Positions 22,635-31,404 of a DNA stretch of 64,000 nucleotides are shown here, piece after piece. Below the pieces are notes generated by a model, which was not told the origin of the DNA, ran no database searches, and worked only from the letters and a program-made list of their open reading frames with translations. How positions within the stretch are numbered: the stretch's first letter is position 1; each line of letters begins with the position of its first letter. Made by a program: the position numbers and the translations under genes. Source of the stretch: Bradyrhizobium sp. RD5-C2. Lineage in GTDB: Bacteria; Pseudomonadota; Alphaproteobacteria; Rhizobiales; Xanthobacteraceae. The stretch is taken from NCBI RefSeq assembly GCF_019972155.1, contig NZ_BOVL01000012.1:1-64000 (forward strand), in the 5' to 3' direction.

Positions 22635-23810
22635 CTACCGCACCAGCTCCCGCATCGCGTGCTCCAGACCCTCGATCGTGATCGGATACATGCGCTCGGA
22701 GAACAGGCGGCGGATGATGGTGGTCGATTCCGAATAGTCCCAGTGCTTCTGCGCCACCGGATTGAGCCACACCGCATGCGGATAGGTGCGGGTGATGCGG
22801 TCGAGCCAGACCGAGCCGGCCTCTTCGTTGACATGCTCGACCGAGCCGCCGGGCACCATGATCTCGTAAGGCGACATCGAGGCGTCGCCGACGAACACCA
22901 CCTTGTAGTCGTGCGGATACTTGTGCAGCACGTCCCAGGTCGGCGTGCGATCGGTGAAGCGCCGCTTGTTCTGCTTCCAGACGCCTTCATAGAGGCAGTT
23001 GTGGAAGTAGAAATATTCCATGTGCTTGAATTCGCTCTTGGCGGCCGAGAACAGTTCCTCGACCTGCTCGATATGCGAGTCCATCGAGCCGCCGATATCG
23101 AAGAACACCAGCACCTTGACCGCATTGCGCCGCTCAGGCCGCATGTGCACGTCGAGATAGCCGTGGTTGGCGGTCTCCTTGATCGTGGTGTCGAGGTCGA
23201 GCTCATCGGGCGCGCCGGTGCGCGCGAACTTGCGCAGCCGCCGCAGCGCGACCTTGATGTTGCGGATGCCGAGCTCGACATTGCCGTCGAGATCCTTGAA
23301 CTCGCGCTTGTCCCACACCTTCACGGCGCGGTTGTTGCGGTTCTTCTCCTGGCCGATCCGCACGCCCTCGGGATTATAGCCGTGGGCGCCGAACGGCGAG
23401 GTGCCGGCGGTGCCGATCCACTTGCTGCCGCCCTGGTGACGGCCCTTCTGTTCCTCGAGCCGCTTCTTCAAGGTCTCCATGAGCTTGTCCCAGCCCATGG
23501 CCTCGATCTGCTTCTTCTCTTCCTCGGTGAGATACTTCTCCGCGAGCTTCTTCAGCCACTCCTCAGGGATCTCTGCCTTGCCCATGGCGTCGAGCAGGCT
23601 CTCGAGCCCCTTGAACACGGTGCCGAACACCCGGTCGAACTTGTCGAGATTGCGCTCGTCCTTCACCAGGGCGGCGCGCGACAAATAGTAGAAGTTCTCG
23701 ACGGTCTGTTCGGCGAGATCGGCGTCAAGCGCTTCCATCAAGGTCAGATATTCCCGTAGCGTCACGGGGACCTGGGCGTCGCGCAGCGATGTGAAGAACT
23801 GCAGGAACAT
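22635..23810 (-). CDS. VWA domain protein, CoxE/MoxR-partner type
   Basis: A 391-residue soluble protein. The N-terminal half is charged and helical (FFTSLRDAQVPVTLREYLTL, then an EKYLTEEEKKQIEAMGWDK region), as in CoxE-like proteins. The C-terminal half is a von Willebrand A domain: VLVFFDIGGSMDSHI is a MIDAS (D-x-G-x-S-M), with FVGDASMSPYE and an ERMYPITIEGL end. VWA proteins of this type work with MoxR AAA ATPases to insert metals or mature cofactors. A MoxR ATPase lies 2.5 kb away at 26357 on the other strand, the probable partner. Confidence 0.9.
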   Translation of the reverse strand: MFLQFFTSLRDAQVPVTLREYLTLMEALDADLAEQTVENFYYLSRAALVKDERNLDKFDRVFGTVFKGLESLLDAMGKAEIPEEWLKKLAEKYLTEEEKKQIEAMGWDKLMETLKKRLEEQKGRHQGGSKWIGTAGTSPFGAHGYNPEGVRIGQEKNRNNRAVKVWDKREFKDLDGNVELGIRNIKVALRRLRKFARTGAPDELDLDTTIKETANHGYLDVHMRPERRNAVKVLVFFDIGGSMDSHIEQVEELFSAAKSEFKHMEYFYFHNCLYEGVWKQNKRRFTDRTPTWDVLHKYPHDYKVVFVGDASMSPYEIMVPGGSVEHVNEEAGSVWLDRITRTYPHAVWLNPVAQKHWDYSESTTIIRRLFSERMYPITIEGLEHAMRELVR

Positions 23811-23977
23811 ATTTACTTAAATCGCCCGCCCTGCCGGTGCCGTCAAGGGCCCCTGCCCCGGTTGCGGCTGCGGATCAGCCATTCACTTTCACTTAACCAC
23901 CCCGGCCGGCTTCGGCTCCCGGGGGCGAAACGTGACGTTAAGGTGGGGCGTTGATCACTGGAGGTAGCGCGCCGCCC

Positions 23978-25891
23978 GTGGACCCGATCGACTTGCCCAA
24001 CAGCCCTGCCAAGCTGCCGAAACTGTTCTCGCCGACGGCGATCGTCGCCGCCGTGGTGACGGCGATGAGCATATTCGTGCTGGGTCTGTTGATCTGGAAG
24101 GCGGTCGAGGCGCGCACCATGGCGCTCGCCCAGGGCGAACGCGACATCCGCAACCTCACCCATTCGCTGGCGGAACACGCCTCGCATTCGGTCCAGGCGA
24201 TCGATGTCTCCATGAACGCCATGGTCGACCTGCTGAAATACCAGAAGCCGCGCGTCGACCGCTTCAACGCGGCCTTGCGCAAGACCGCGGACGCGCTGCC
24301 GCAGATCCGGGAAATCGGCGTGATCGATCCCGACGGCAACCGGATCTACTCGTCGGCCGCGGAACTGCCGGCCCACAACAATGCCGACCGCAGCTATTTC
24401 ATCGGCCATCGCGACTCGCCGGATGCGACGCTGCATATCAGCGAGCCGTTGCAGTCGCGGCTGACCGGGCATCCGACCATCGTGCTGTCGCGGCGCGTCA
24501 CCAGGGAAGACGGCAGCTTCGGCGGCGTGCTGTTCGCGACCATCGAAAGCAGCTACTTCGACAATTTCTACCAGGCCTTCGAATTCGGTCCGCACGCCGG
24601 AATTACCCTGCTCCGTCTCGACGGCATCGTTCTGGCGCATTGGCCGGCGGGCAAATGGAACAAGGAGGTATCTGCGGCCTTCAAGGCACAGATCGAGCAG
24701 GAGCGCACCGGCTACACCAAGACCACATCGCCGTTCGACGGACGCGTCAAATATCTCGGCTTCGAGCGCGCGTCCCAATATCCGATCGTGATCACCGTCG
24801 CGTTGCCGGAAGCCCAGGTGCTCGCCGCCTGGCATGAGGATCTGCGCAACGACCTGTTTGTCGCCGTGATCCTGATGGGGAGCGTCATCCTGTTCGCCAT
24901 CCTGCTCGGCAAGGAGTTCGCCAAGCGGACCAGGGTCGCGCGGATGCTCAGGGAGCGCGAGGCGCGCTACCGGCTGCTCGCCGACAACATCGCCGACGTC
25001 GTGATCCTCCTGGACCGCGACGGCCGCTTCCTGTTCGTGTCGCAGTCGGTCGAGACCATCCTCGGCCGCAAGCCGGACGATCTGATCGGCAAATCCTGCT
25101 TCGAGTTCGTGCATCCCGATCACCTCGCCGACGTCGCCAGGGCGACGTCGGAATTGACCAACTGGACGACCACCAAGACCGTGGACTTCAAGACCTTCCG
25201 CGCCGACGGGACCGAGATCTGGGTCGAGATCAACTTCAAGCTCGCCGGGCTTGCGGAAGACCATCAGGCCATCGAGGTCGTCGGCGTACTGCGCGACGTG
25301 ACCGAACGCCGCAAGATGGAGGATGAACTCAACGCGCTGAACATGCGCCTGTCGGAGCTTGCGACCACCGACGGCCTGACCGCGCTTGCCAACCGCCGCA
25401 GCTTCGACAGCGCGCTGCCGCGCGAGTTCCGCGACCGCGATCAGATCTCCCTCATCATGCTCGATATCGATCACTTCAAGGGTTTCAACGACACGCTGGG
25501 CCATCAGGCCGGTGACGAATGCCTGAAGCGCGTGGCCCGCGTGATCGCGGACGCCACCATCAACACCACGGCGCTCGCCGCGCGATACGGCGGTGAGGAG
25601 TTCGCGATCATCCTGCCCGGGATCGGCGAGCAGGACGCGCTGAAGGTCGCCGAAGCAATGCGCCTCACGGTGCGATCGCTGGCGATCGCCAATCCGCCAA
25701 CGCGGCGCGGCGTGGTCTCGATCAGCCTCGGGATCGCCAGCCGGTCGGCTGCGACCGCCAACGAGAGCGAATTGCTCGGCCAGGCCGACCTTGCGCTCTA
25801 CGAGGCGAAACGCTCGGGACGCGACCGCACGGTGCTCGCCTCGTCGCTCGCGGGTGACAATCATTCCGCAGGACGGAAACAGTACGCCTGA
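23978..25891 (+). CDS. Membrane diguanylate cyclase with Cache-like, PAS and GGDEF domains
   Basis: About 637 residues. A membrane helix near residues 18-45 (AIVAAVVTAMSIFVLGLLIW) and a second near 300 flank a periplasmic Cache-type sensor. A PAS domain follows (EARYRLLADNIADVVILLD, FVSQSVETILGRKPDDLIG, GVLRDVTERRKMEDEL), then the GGDEF domain with TDGLTALANRR, LDIDHFKGFNDTLGHQAGD and the active loop YGGEEF, giving c-di-GMP synthesis. The RxxD inhibitory site is not seen upstream of the loop (the residues are ATINTTALAAR). Start: GTG at 23978 with GGAGG at 23960-23964, or TTG at 23951. No EAL domain. Confidence 0.92.
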   Translation: MDPIDLPNSPAKLPKLFSPTAIVAAVVTAMSIFVLGLLIWKAVEARTMALAQGERDIRNLTHSLAEHASHSVQAIDVSMNAMVDLLKYQKPRVDRFNAALRKTADALPQIREIGVIDPDGNRIYSSAAELPAHNNADRSYFIGHRDSPDATLHISEPLQSRLTGHPTIVLSRRVTREDGSFGGVLFATIESSYFDNFYQAFEFGPHAGITLLRLDGIVLAHWPAGKWNKEVSAAFKAQIEQERTGYTKTTSPFDGRVKYLGFERASQYPIVITVALPEAQVLAAWHEDLRNDLFVAVILMGSVILFAILLGKEFAKRTRVARMLREREARYRLLADNIADVVILLDRDGRFLFVSQSVETILGRKPDDLIGKSCFEFVHPDHLADVARATSELTNWTTTKTVDFKTFRADGTEIWVEINFKLAGLAEDHQAIEVVGVLRDVTERRKMEDELNALNMRLSELATTDGLTALANRRSFDSALPREFRDRDQISLIMLDIDHFKGFNDTLGHQAGDECLKRVARVIADATINTTALAARYGGEEFAIILPGIGEQDALKVAEAMRLTVRSLAIANPPTRRGVVSISLGIASRSAATANESELLGQADLALYEAKRSGRDRTVLASSLAGDNHSAGRKQYA

Positions 25892-26005
25892 CATACTATG
25901 CGCCCTGTGCCGTTCAGGGTACCGCTGCGCTGCGGAATCCACCCTAGACCGCCCGGCTTTTTCAATTACAATTGCGCCTGACAAGACATTGGGCAGGACG
26001 TTTGA

Positions 26006-26251
26006 ATGGGCATCATTGCAGCACTGGTGATCGGTGCGATTGCCGGCTGGCTCGCTGGGCTGATCGTGCGCGGCGCGGGCTTCGGACTGATCGGCAACAT
26101 GGTCGTCGGCATCATCGGCGCGCTGGTGGCGAGCTGGCTGCTGCCGCGCCTTGGCGTCGGCCTCGGCGGCAGCGCGATCCGCGACATCGTCAACGCGACG
26201 ATCGGCGCTTGCATCGTGCTGGTGATCGTATCGATGATCAGACGAGCGTGA
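26006..26251 (+). CDS. GlsB/YeaQ/YmgE stress-response membrane protein
   Basis: An 81-residue hydrophobic protein with three helices, the Gly-rich pattern of transglycosylase-associated proteins: MGIIAALVIGAIAGWLAGLI, GFGLIGNMVVGIIGALVASWL, and the C-terminal IGACIVLVIVSMIRRA. This family is induced by stress and is membrane-embedded; its molecular role is not established. It stands between the diguanylate cyclase and MoxR genes, all on the same strand. Confidence 0.93.
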   Translation: MGIIAALVIGAIAGWLAGLIVRGAGFGLIGNMVVGIIGALVASWLLPRLGVGLGGSAIRDIVNATIGACIVLVIVSMIRRA

Positions 26252-26356
26252 TCGAAAAATTTGCATCTCCAACGGCCGCTGCGAGAGCGGTCGTTTCATG
26301 TTGAGGCCCAAGGTGAGACCCATGCGGCCAACGAACGAAACAAGGCAAACAGATAG

Positions 26357-27199
26357 ATGAAATTCACGGGTACCAAGGACTACGTCGCCACCGATGACCT
26401 CAAGGTCGCCGTCAATGCCGCCATCGTGCTCGAGCGCCCGCTGCTGGTGAAGGGTGAGCCCGGCACCGGCAAGACCGTGCTGGCCGAGGAAGTCGCCAAG
26501 GCGATCGACGCGCCGCTTTTGACCTGGCACATCAAGTCGACCACCAAGGCGCAGCAGGGCCTCTACGAATACGACGCGGTGTCGCGGCTGCGCGACAGCC
26601 AGCTCGGTGACGCCCGCGTGTCCGACATCAAGAACTACATCAAGCGCGGCAAGCTGTGGGAGGCCTTCACCCACGAGAAGCGCCCGGTGCTCCTGATCGA
26701 CGAGATCGACAAGGCCGACATCGAATTCCCTAACGACCTGCTGCTCGAGCTCGACCGCATGGAGTTCCACGTCTACGAGACCGGCGAGACCATCAAGGCA
26801 AAGCTGCGCCCGATCGTGATGATCACGTCGAACAACGAGAAGGAACTGCCGGACGCCTTCCTGCGCCGCTGCTTCTTCCACTACATCAAGTTCCCCGACG
26901 TCGACACCATGAACAAGATCGTCGACGTGCACTTCCCCGGCATCAAGAAGCGGCTGGTGGAAGAGGCGCTGCGGATCTTCTTCGAGGTCCGCGAGGTGCC
27001 GGGCCTGAAGAAGAAGCCCTCGACCTCCGAGCTGCTCGACTGGCTCAAGCTGCTGCTGAACGAGGACATCACGCCCGAGATGCTCAGGGAGCGCGACCCG
27101 CGCAAGCTGATCCCGCCGCTGCACGGCGCGCTGCTCAAGAACGAGCAGGACGTGCATCTGTTCGAGCGGCTGGCGTTCCTCAGCCGCCGCGAAGTCTAG
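26357..27199 (+). CDS. MoxR-family AAA+ ATPase
   Basis: A 280-residue AAA+ ATPase. Walker A is GEPGTGKTV, Walker B LLIDEIDKADIEF, sensor 1 MITSNNEKEL and an arginine-finger region PDAFLRRCFFHYI. MoxR ATPases act as chaperones, usually with a VWA protein, to assemble or activate metalloenzymes or complexes. The VWA gene at 22635 is the probable partner. The gene is the last of three on this strand (cyclase, GlsB-type, MoxR), although the leader at 26252-26356 could hold its own promoter. Confidence 0.94.
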   Translation: MKFTGTKDYVATDDLKVAVNAAIVLERPLLVKGEPGTGKTVLAEEVAKAIDAPLLTWHIKSTTKAQQGLYEYDAVSRLRDSQLGDARVSDIKNYIKRGKLWEAFTHEKRPVLLIDEIDKADIEFPNDLLLELDRMEFHVYETGETIKAKLRPIVMITSNNEKELPDAFLRRCFFHYIKFPDVDTMNKIVDVHFPGIKKRLVEEALRIFFEVREVPGLKKKPSTSELLDWLKLLLNEDITPEMLRERDPRKLIPPLHGALLKNEQDVHLFERLAFLSRREV

Positions 27200-27206
27200 T
27201 TCACGC

Positions 27207-27235
27207 AAACGCCGGGGCATTCGCTCCGGCGTTTT
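27207..27235 (+). terminator. Terminator after the MoxR gene
   Basis: AAACGCCGG (27207-27215) pairs with CCGGCGTTT (27226-27234), loop of 10 bases, followed by T; the 3' T-run is short (GTTTTG). The symmetry allows use from either side, though the next gene is co-directional. Confidence 0.7.
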
Positions 27236-27271
27236 GCTGAGCCGCTCCAACCAAAAAGAAGACCAGGGAAG

Positions 27272-28774
27272 ATGAACGTCCAGACCCAAATCCGCGCCGC
27301 CGAGCCCGTCACATCAGAGCATTTCGACGTCCTGATCGCAGGCGCCGGCATCTCCGGCGTCGGCGCTGCCTACCACCTCACCACGCAATGCCCGGGCACC
27401 AGCTTCGTGGTGCTCGAGACGCAGAAGACCTTCGGCGGCACCTGGTCGACGCACCGCTATCCCGGCATCCGCTCCGACAGCGATCTGCACACCTTCGGCT
27501 ATCGCTTCAAGCCGTGGACCAGCGCGCCGATCGCGAGCGCGGCCGAGATCCTGAAATACATGGGCGAGGTGATCGACGAGAACGATCTCGCCCGCTACAT
27601 CCGCTATCGCCACACCATTACCGCGGCGGAGTGGTCGAACGAGACCAATCTCTGGACCGTCGATGCTGTCCGCGTCGACACCGGCGAACAGCTGCGCTTT
27701 ACCACCAACTTCTTCTGGATGTGCCAGGGCTACTACCGCCACGACGCGGGCTATACGCCCGAATGGACCGACATGGCGAAGTTCAAGGGCACGGTCGTAC
27801 ATCCGCAGACCTGGCCCGACGACCTCGACTACAAGGGCAAGCGCGTGGTCGTGATCGGCTCCGGCGCCACGGCTGCGACCCTGATCCCGGCGATGGCCAA
27901 TGACGCCGGCCATGTCACCATGCTGCAGCGTTCGCCGACCTATTTCCGCACCGGCCGCAACGCGATCGAGATCGCCGAGGAGCTGCGCAGGCTGCAGGTC
28001 GACGAGCACTGGATCCACGAGATCACCCGCCGCAAGATCCTATTCGAGCAGGACGCCTTCACCAGGCGGACCTTCGCCGAGCCCGAGGGCGCCAAGAAGG
28101 ACCTGCTGGCGGCGGTCGAGGCCGTCCTCGGCAAGGACTACGACATCGCCACCCACTTCACGCCGCGCTACCGACCGTGGCGGCAGCGCATCGCCTTCAT
28201 TCCGGATGCCGACCTGTTCCACGCCATCAAGAGCGGCAAGGCCTCCGTCGTCACCGACGAGATCGAGCGCTTCACCGAGAAGGGCATCCTGCTCAAGTCC
28301 GGCAAGGAACTCGAGGCCGACATCATCATCACCGCGACCGGCTTCCACCTCTCCGCCAATGGCGGCATCGACTTCGCGATCGACGGCAAGCCGCTCGAGT
28401 TCAAGGACACCGTGACCTATCGCGGCATGATGTTCACCGGGGTGCCGAATCTCGTCTGGGTGTTCGGCTATTTCCGCGCCAGCTGGACCTTGCGCGTCGA
28501 TCTGGTCGGCGACTTCGTCTGCCGCATGCTCAAGCACATGAAGGCCACCGGTGTGAACAAGGTGACGCCGGCGCTGCGCCCTGAAGACCACAACATGCCG
28601 CTGCTGCCGTGGATCGATCCGGAGAACTTCAATCCCGGCTACATGATGCGCGGCATGCACCTGCTGCCGAAGCGCGGCGACAAGCCGGAATGGCAGCACA
28701 ACCAGGACTACTGGGCCGAGAAGGACGAATTCCCGGCGATCGACCTTGAGGACAAGGCGTTCGTCTACGGCTGA
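27272..28774 (+). CDS. Baeyer-Villiger-type flavin monooxygenase
   Basis: A 500-residue FAD- and NADPH-dependent monooxygenase. The FAD Rossmann motif is LIAGAGISGVGAAY (residues 21-34), the NADPH motif VVIGSGATAATL near 192-203, and between them FKGTVVHPQTWP is the Baeyer-Villiger fingerprint F-x-G-x3-H-x3-W-P. The reaction inserts oxygen next to a carbonyl, turning ketones into esters or lactones. The conserved TFGGTWSTHRYPGIRSDSD block is also typical. Substrate unknown. Close by on the other strand are GMC oxidoreductase and SMP-30 lactonase-like genes. Confidence 0.95.
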   Translation: MNVQTQIRAAEPVTSEHFDVLIAGAGISGVGAAYHLTTQCPGTSFVVLETQKTFGGTWSTHRYPGIRSDSDLHTFGYRFKPWTSAPIASAAEILKYMGEVIDENDLARYIRYRHTITAAEWSNETNLWTVDAVRVDTGEQLRFTTNFFWMCQGYYRHDAGYTPEWTDMAKFKGTVVHPQTWPDDLDYKGKRVVVIGSGATAATLIPAMANDAGHVTMLQRSPTYFRTGRNAIEIAEELRRLQVDEHWIHEITRRKILFEQDAFTRRTFAEPEGAKKDLLAAVEAVLGKDYDIATHFTPRYRPWRQRIAFIPDADLFHAIKSGKASVVTDEIERFTEKGILLKSGKELEADIIITATGFHLSANGGIDFAIDGKPLEFKDTVTYRGMMFTGVPNLVWVFGYFRASWTLRVDLVGDFVCRMLKHMKATGVNKVTPALRPEDHNMPLLPWIDPENFNPGYMMRGMHLLPKRGDKPEWQHNQDYWAEKDEFPAIDLEDKAFVYG

Positions 28775-28790
28775 GCTCCCGATAGCAGTC

Positions 28791-28892
28791 CCGTCATCCT
28801 GAGGAGCGCGTAGCGCGTCTCGAAGGATGCACGGCCCCAGTCGGGCCGTTGTGCTTCGAGACGGCCGCTTCGCGGCCCCCTCAGCATGACGG
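28791..28892. repeat. Intergenic hairpin repeat, family A copy 2
   Basis: CCGTCATCCTGAGG ... CTCGAAGGATGCACGGCCC ... GCTTCGAGACGGCCGC ... CCCTCAGCATGACGG. The outer arms pair with one mismatch (CCTGAGG against CCTCAGC). It starts 17 bp after the monooxygenase stop. Confidence 0.8.
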
Positions 28893-28937
28893 TGTTAGAC
28901 ACAGCGCGCCGATCGAGAAGCATCGGCGCACCTCTGC

Positions 28938-29023
28938 CGTCATCGCGAGGAACGAAGCGACGAAGCAATCCATGCATCCGCAGGTGCGGAGAGATGGATT
29001 GCTTCGCTCCGCTCGCAATGACG
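28938..29023. repeat. Intergenic hairpin repeat, family B copy 1
   Basis: CGTCATCGCGAGGAACGAAGC ... AAGCAATCCATGCATC ... GATGGATTGCTTCGCTC ... GCTCGCAATGACG. Nested palindrome of the GTCATTGCGAG family (others at 31311, 42079, 62518). It lies directly behind the GMC gene on the minus strand. Confidence 0.82.
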
Positions 29024-29031
29024 AAATCGCC

Positions 29032-30675
29032 TCACGCATACTCCGGCAGCTTCGCAGCCACCTCTGGCTGCTTACCCCGGATCATGTCGGAGGCCTTGTC
29101 GGCGATCATCAAGGTCGAGGCGTTGAGATTGGCCGAGATCATCCGCGGCATGATCGAGGCGTCGATCACGCGCAGGCCCTCCATGCCATGGACCCGAAGC
29201 TGATCGTCGACCACGGCCCAGGGCGCGTCGGCCGGGCCCATCCGGCAGGTGCAGCCGGGATGGAAGGTGGTGGTGCCGCGCTGGGTCGCGGCCGCGAGCA
29301 GCTCCGCGTCGCTTGTAACCTTCGGACCCGGAAAGTCCTCATAGGCGAAATACGGCTTGAGCGGCTCGGAGGCGAGCAGCCGGCGCGCCAGCTTCATGCC
29401 GGCGACGACGACGCGGCGGTCGATCTCCTCGGCAAGATAGTTGGTCTGGATGATCGGCGGCGCGAACGGATCGGCGGAGCGGATGCGGACATAGCCGCGG
29501 CTCTCCGGCCGCTGCTGCCATGACGCCACCGTCATGCCCGGCTCGTCCTCGAGCTGGCCCTGCACGCCTTCCTTGTAGCTCGCCGGAGTGAAGGTGAGCT
29601 GTAAATCGGAGCTTTCGGTGGTCTCGCCGGAATGCCAGAAGCAGTAGACCATGGTCGGCGACAGCGACAACAGCCCGCGCCGCGTCGTCGCCCATTTGAT
29701 CGCCTCGCCCCACAGGCTGAAGCCGCGGCGCATTTCGTTGATGGTCCTGATATTCTTGACCCGCGCCACCGAGCGCGGCGCGTAGTGATCCTGCAGGCCT
29801 TCACCGACACCCGGCAGCGCGTGGCGCACCTCGATGCCGTGCGACTGCAACAGCTCGGGCGAACCGACGCCGGAGAGCTGCAACAGCTGCGGCGAGTTAT
29901 AGGCGCCGCCGGAGAGGATGACCTCCTTGGTGGCGCGGATCTCCAAGGGATCGCCGTGCTTGCCGCCGCGGTTGTAGCGCACGCCGACCGCGCGCTTGCC
30001 CTCGAAGATTATACCGGTGACATGGGCATGGGTGCGCACGTCGACATTCGGCCGCTTTCGCGCCGGATGCAGGAACGCGGTCGCTGCGCTGACCCGGCGC
30101 CCGTTCAGGATGGTGCGCTGGCAGTACGACACGCCCTCCTGGATCTGGCCGTTGTAGTCAGGATTGCGCGGAATCCCGAGGCTAACCGCGCCCGCCATGA
30201 AGGCCTCGCAGAGCGGGTCCTGCCAATCCATCGTGGTGACGGTGAGATTGCCGTCGCGGCCGCGATAGGTGTCGTCGCCCTCACCGATCCTTCGCTCCAT
30301 GCGCCGGAAGTACGGCAGCACGTCGGGATAGCCCCAGCCGCGATTGCCGAGCTGCGCCCAGGTGTCGAAATCCTGGCGCTGGCCGCGGTTGTAGATGTGG
30401 CCGTTGATCGAGGACGAGCCGCCGAGCGTCTTGCCGCGCGGCGCGTAGATGCTGCGCCCGCCGGTGTAGGGACCCACCTCCTGCTGGTAGGCCCAGTTCA
30501 CGCTCTTCATGTGGAAGGTCTTGATGAAGCCGGCCGGCAGATGGATGTAGGGATGCCAGTCGCTCGGCCCTGCCTCGAGCACGCACACCCGCGTGCCCGC
30601 ATCTTCACTCAACCGGTTGGTCAGCACACTCCCGGCGGAGCCTGCGCCGATGATTACATAATCGAACGTTTCCAT
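29032..30675 (-). CDS. GMC-family FAD oxidoreductase (alcohol/choline dehydrogenase-like)
   Basis: A 547-residue GMC flavoprotein. FAD motif: YVIIGAGSAGSVLTNRLS near the N-terminus; GMC signature 1 region PRGKTLGGSSSINGHIYNRG; GMC signature 2 GGAYNSPQLLQLSGVG. The catalytic pair is the His of TFHPGCTCRMG and the Asn of SANLNASTLMIADKASDM. These enzymes oxidise primary or secondary alcohols with oxygen or another acceptor. Choline dehydrogenase is the closest familiar pattern, but there is no BADH or BetI nearby, so another alcohol is likely. It follows the GNAT and SMP-30 genes on the same strand. Confidence 0.95.
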   Translation of the reverse strand: METFDYVIIGAGSAGSVLTNRLSEDAGTRVCVLEAGPSDWHPYIHLPAGFIKTFHMKSVNWAYQQEVGPYTGGRSIYAPRGKTLGGSSSINGHIYNRGQRQDFDTWAQLGNRGWGYPDVLPYFRRMERRIGEGDDTYRGRDGNLTVTTMDWQDPLCEAFMAGAVSLGIPRNPDYNGQIQEGVSYCQRTILNGRRVSAATAFLHPARKRPNVDVRTHAHVTGIIFEGKRAVGVRYNRGGKHGDPLEIRATKEVILSGGAYNSPQLLQLSGVGSPELLQSHGIEVRHALPGVGEGLQDHYAPRSVARVKNIRTINEMRRGFSLWGEAIKWATTRRGLLSLSPTMVYCFWHSGETTESSDLQLTFTPASYKEGVQGQLEDEPGMTVASWQQRPESRGYVRIRSADPFAPPIIQTNYLAEEIDRRVVVAGMKLARRLLASEPLKPYFAYEDFPGPKVTSDAELLAAATQRGTTTFHPGCTCRMGPADAPWAVVDDQLRVHGMEGLRVIDASIMPRMISANLNASTLMIADKASDMIRGKQPEVAAKLPEYA

Positions 30676-30703
30676 CGTCTCGTTTCTGGCGCCGACCGAA
30701 GTG

Positions 30704-31297
30704 TCAGCGCGGCTTTTCGTTGAGTTGATAGTTGAGATGCGCCTTCACCGTTGGCCATTCGCTGGCGATGATGCTGTAAACCACGGTGTCGCGCAACGTA
30801 CCGTTGGGCGCGATCTGATGGCTGCGCAGGATGCCGTCCTGCTTGGCACCCAGACGCTCGATGCCGCGCCGGCTCTGGTGATTGAAGAAATGCGTGCGGA
30901 ACTCGACCGCGATGCAATCGAGCTTCTCGAAGGCATGTTGCAGCAGCAGCAGTTTGCACTGCGTGTTGACCGCGCTGCGCTGCACACGCTTGGCGTACCA
31001 GGTCGAGCCGATCTCGACGCGGCGGTTCGGCGTGTCGACATTCATGTAGGTCGTCATGCCCGAGATCTTGCCGTCGGCGTCGAACACCGTGAACGGCAGC
31101 ATCGATCCGGCCGCCTGCAAGCCGAGCCTGCGGTCGATCTCCTTGGCCATGTTCTCCGGCTGCGGAACGGCGGTGTACCAGAGGTTCGACAGACCGCCGT
31201 CCTTCACCGCTTCGACGAGACCGTCGCGATGATCATGCGAAAGTGGTTCGAGCCGCGCATGCGCGCCGCGAAGGGTGACCGGTTCAAGCCAGGGCAT
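30704..31297 (-). CDS. GNAT N-acetyltransferase, RimJ/RimL-like
   Basis: A 197-residue acetyltransferase: EPLSHDHRDGLVEA at the N-terminus, FTVFDADGKISGMTTYMNVD as the central strands, NRRVEIGSTWYAKRVQRSAV carrying the acetyl-CoA motif A, and RRGIERLGAKQDGILRSHQI as the family-typical N-x-x-S/A...GA-x-x-E/D-G region. Related proteins acetylate protein N-termini or small amines. The start has AAAGGAATCAC upstream of the ATG. It lies between the SMP-30 and GMC genes on the same strand, perhaps co-transcribed. Confidence 0.9.
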   Translation of the reverse strand: MPWLEPVTLRGAHARLEPLSHDHRDGLVEAVKDGGLSNLWYTAVPQPENMAKEIDRRLGLQAAGSMLPFTVFDADGKISGMTTYMNVDTPNRRVEIGSTWYAKRVQRSAVNTQCKLLLLQHAFEKLDCIAVEFRTHFFNHQSRRGIERLGAKQDGILRSHQIAPNGTLRDTVVYSIIASEWPTVKAHLNYQLNEKPR

Positions 31298-31310
31298 TGT
31301 GATTCCTTTC

Positions 31311-31396
31311 CGTCATTGCGAGGAGCGAAGCGACGAAGCAATCCATTCCGCCGTGTTCGTGGCTGCATGGATTGCTTCGCTTCGCTCGCAATGACG
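31311..31396. repeat. Intergenic hairpin repeat, family B copy 2
   Basis: CGTCATTGCGAGGAGCGAAGCGACGAAGCAATCCATTCCG ... CATGGATTGCTTCGCTTCG CTCGCAATGACG. It sits between the SMP-30 and GNAT genes, which run in the same direction, so it would be transcribed within that unit. Confidence 0.85.
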
Positions 31397-31404
31397 TTCT
31401 TACG

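Noticed and set aside
23843..27289. Very long open frame (over 1100 codons) on the minus strand across the cyclase, GlsB-type and MoxR genes
   Set aside because: It is antisense to three genes with clear domains and its translation is low in structure and rich in Arg/Asp/His/Val, as expected for the mirror frame of high-G+C coding DNA.
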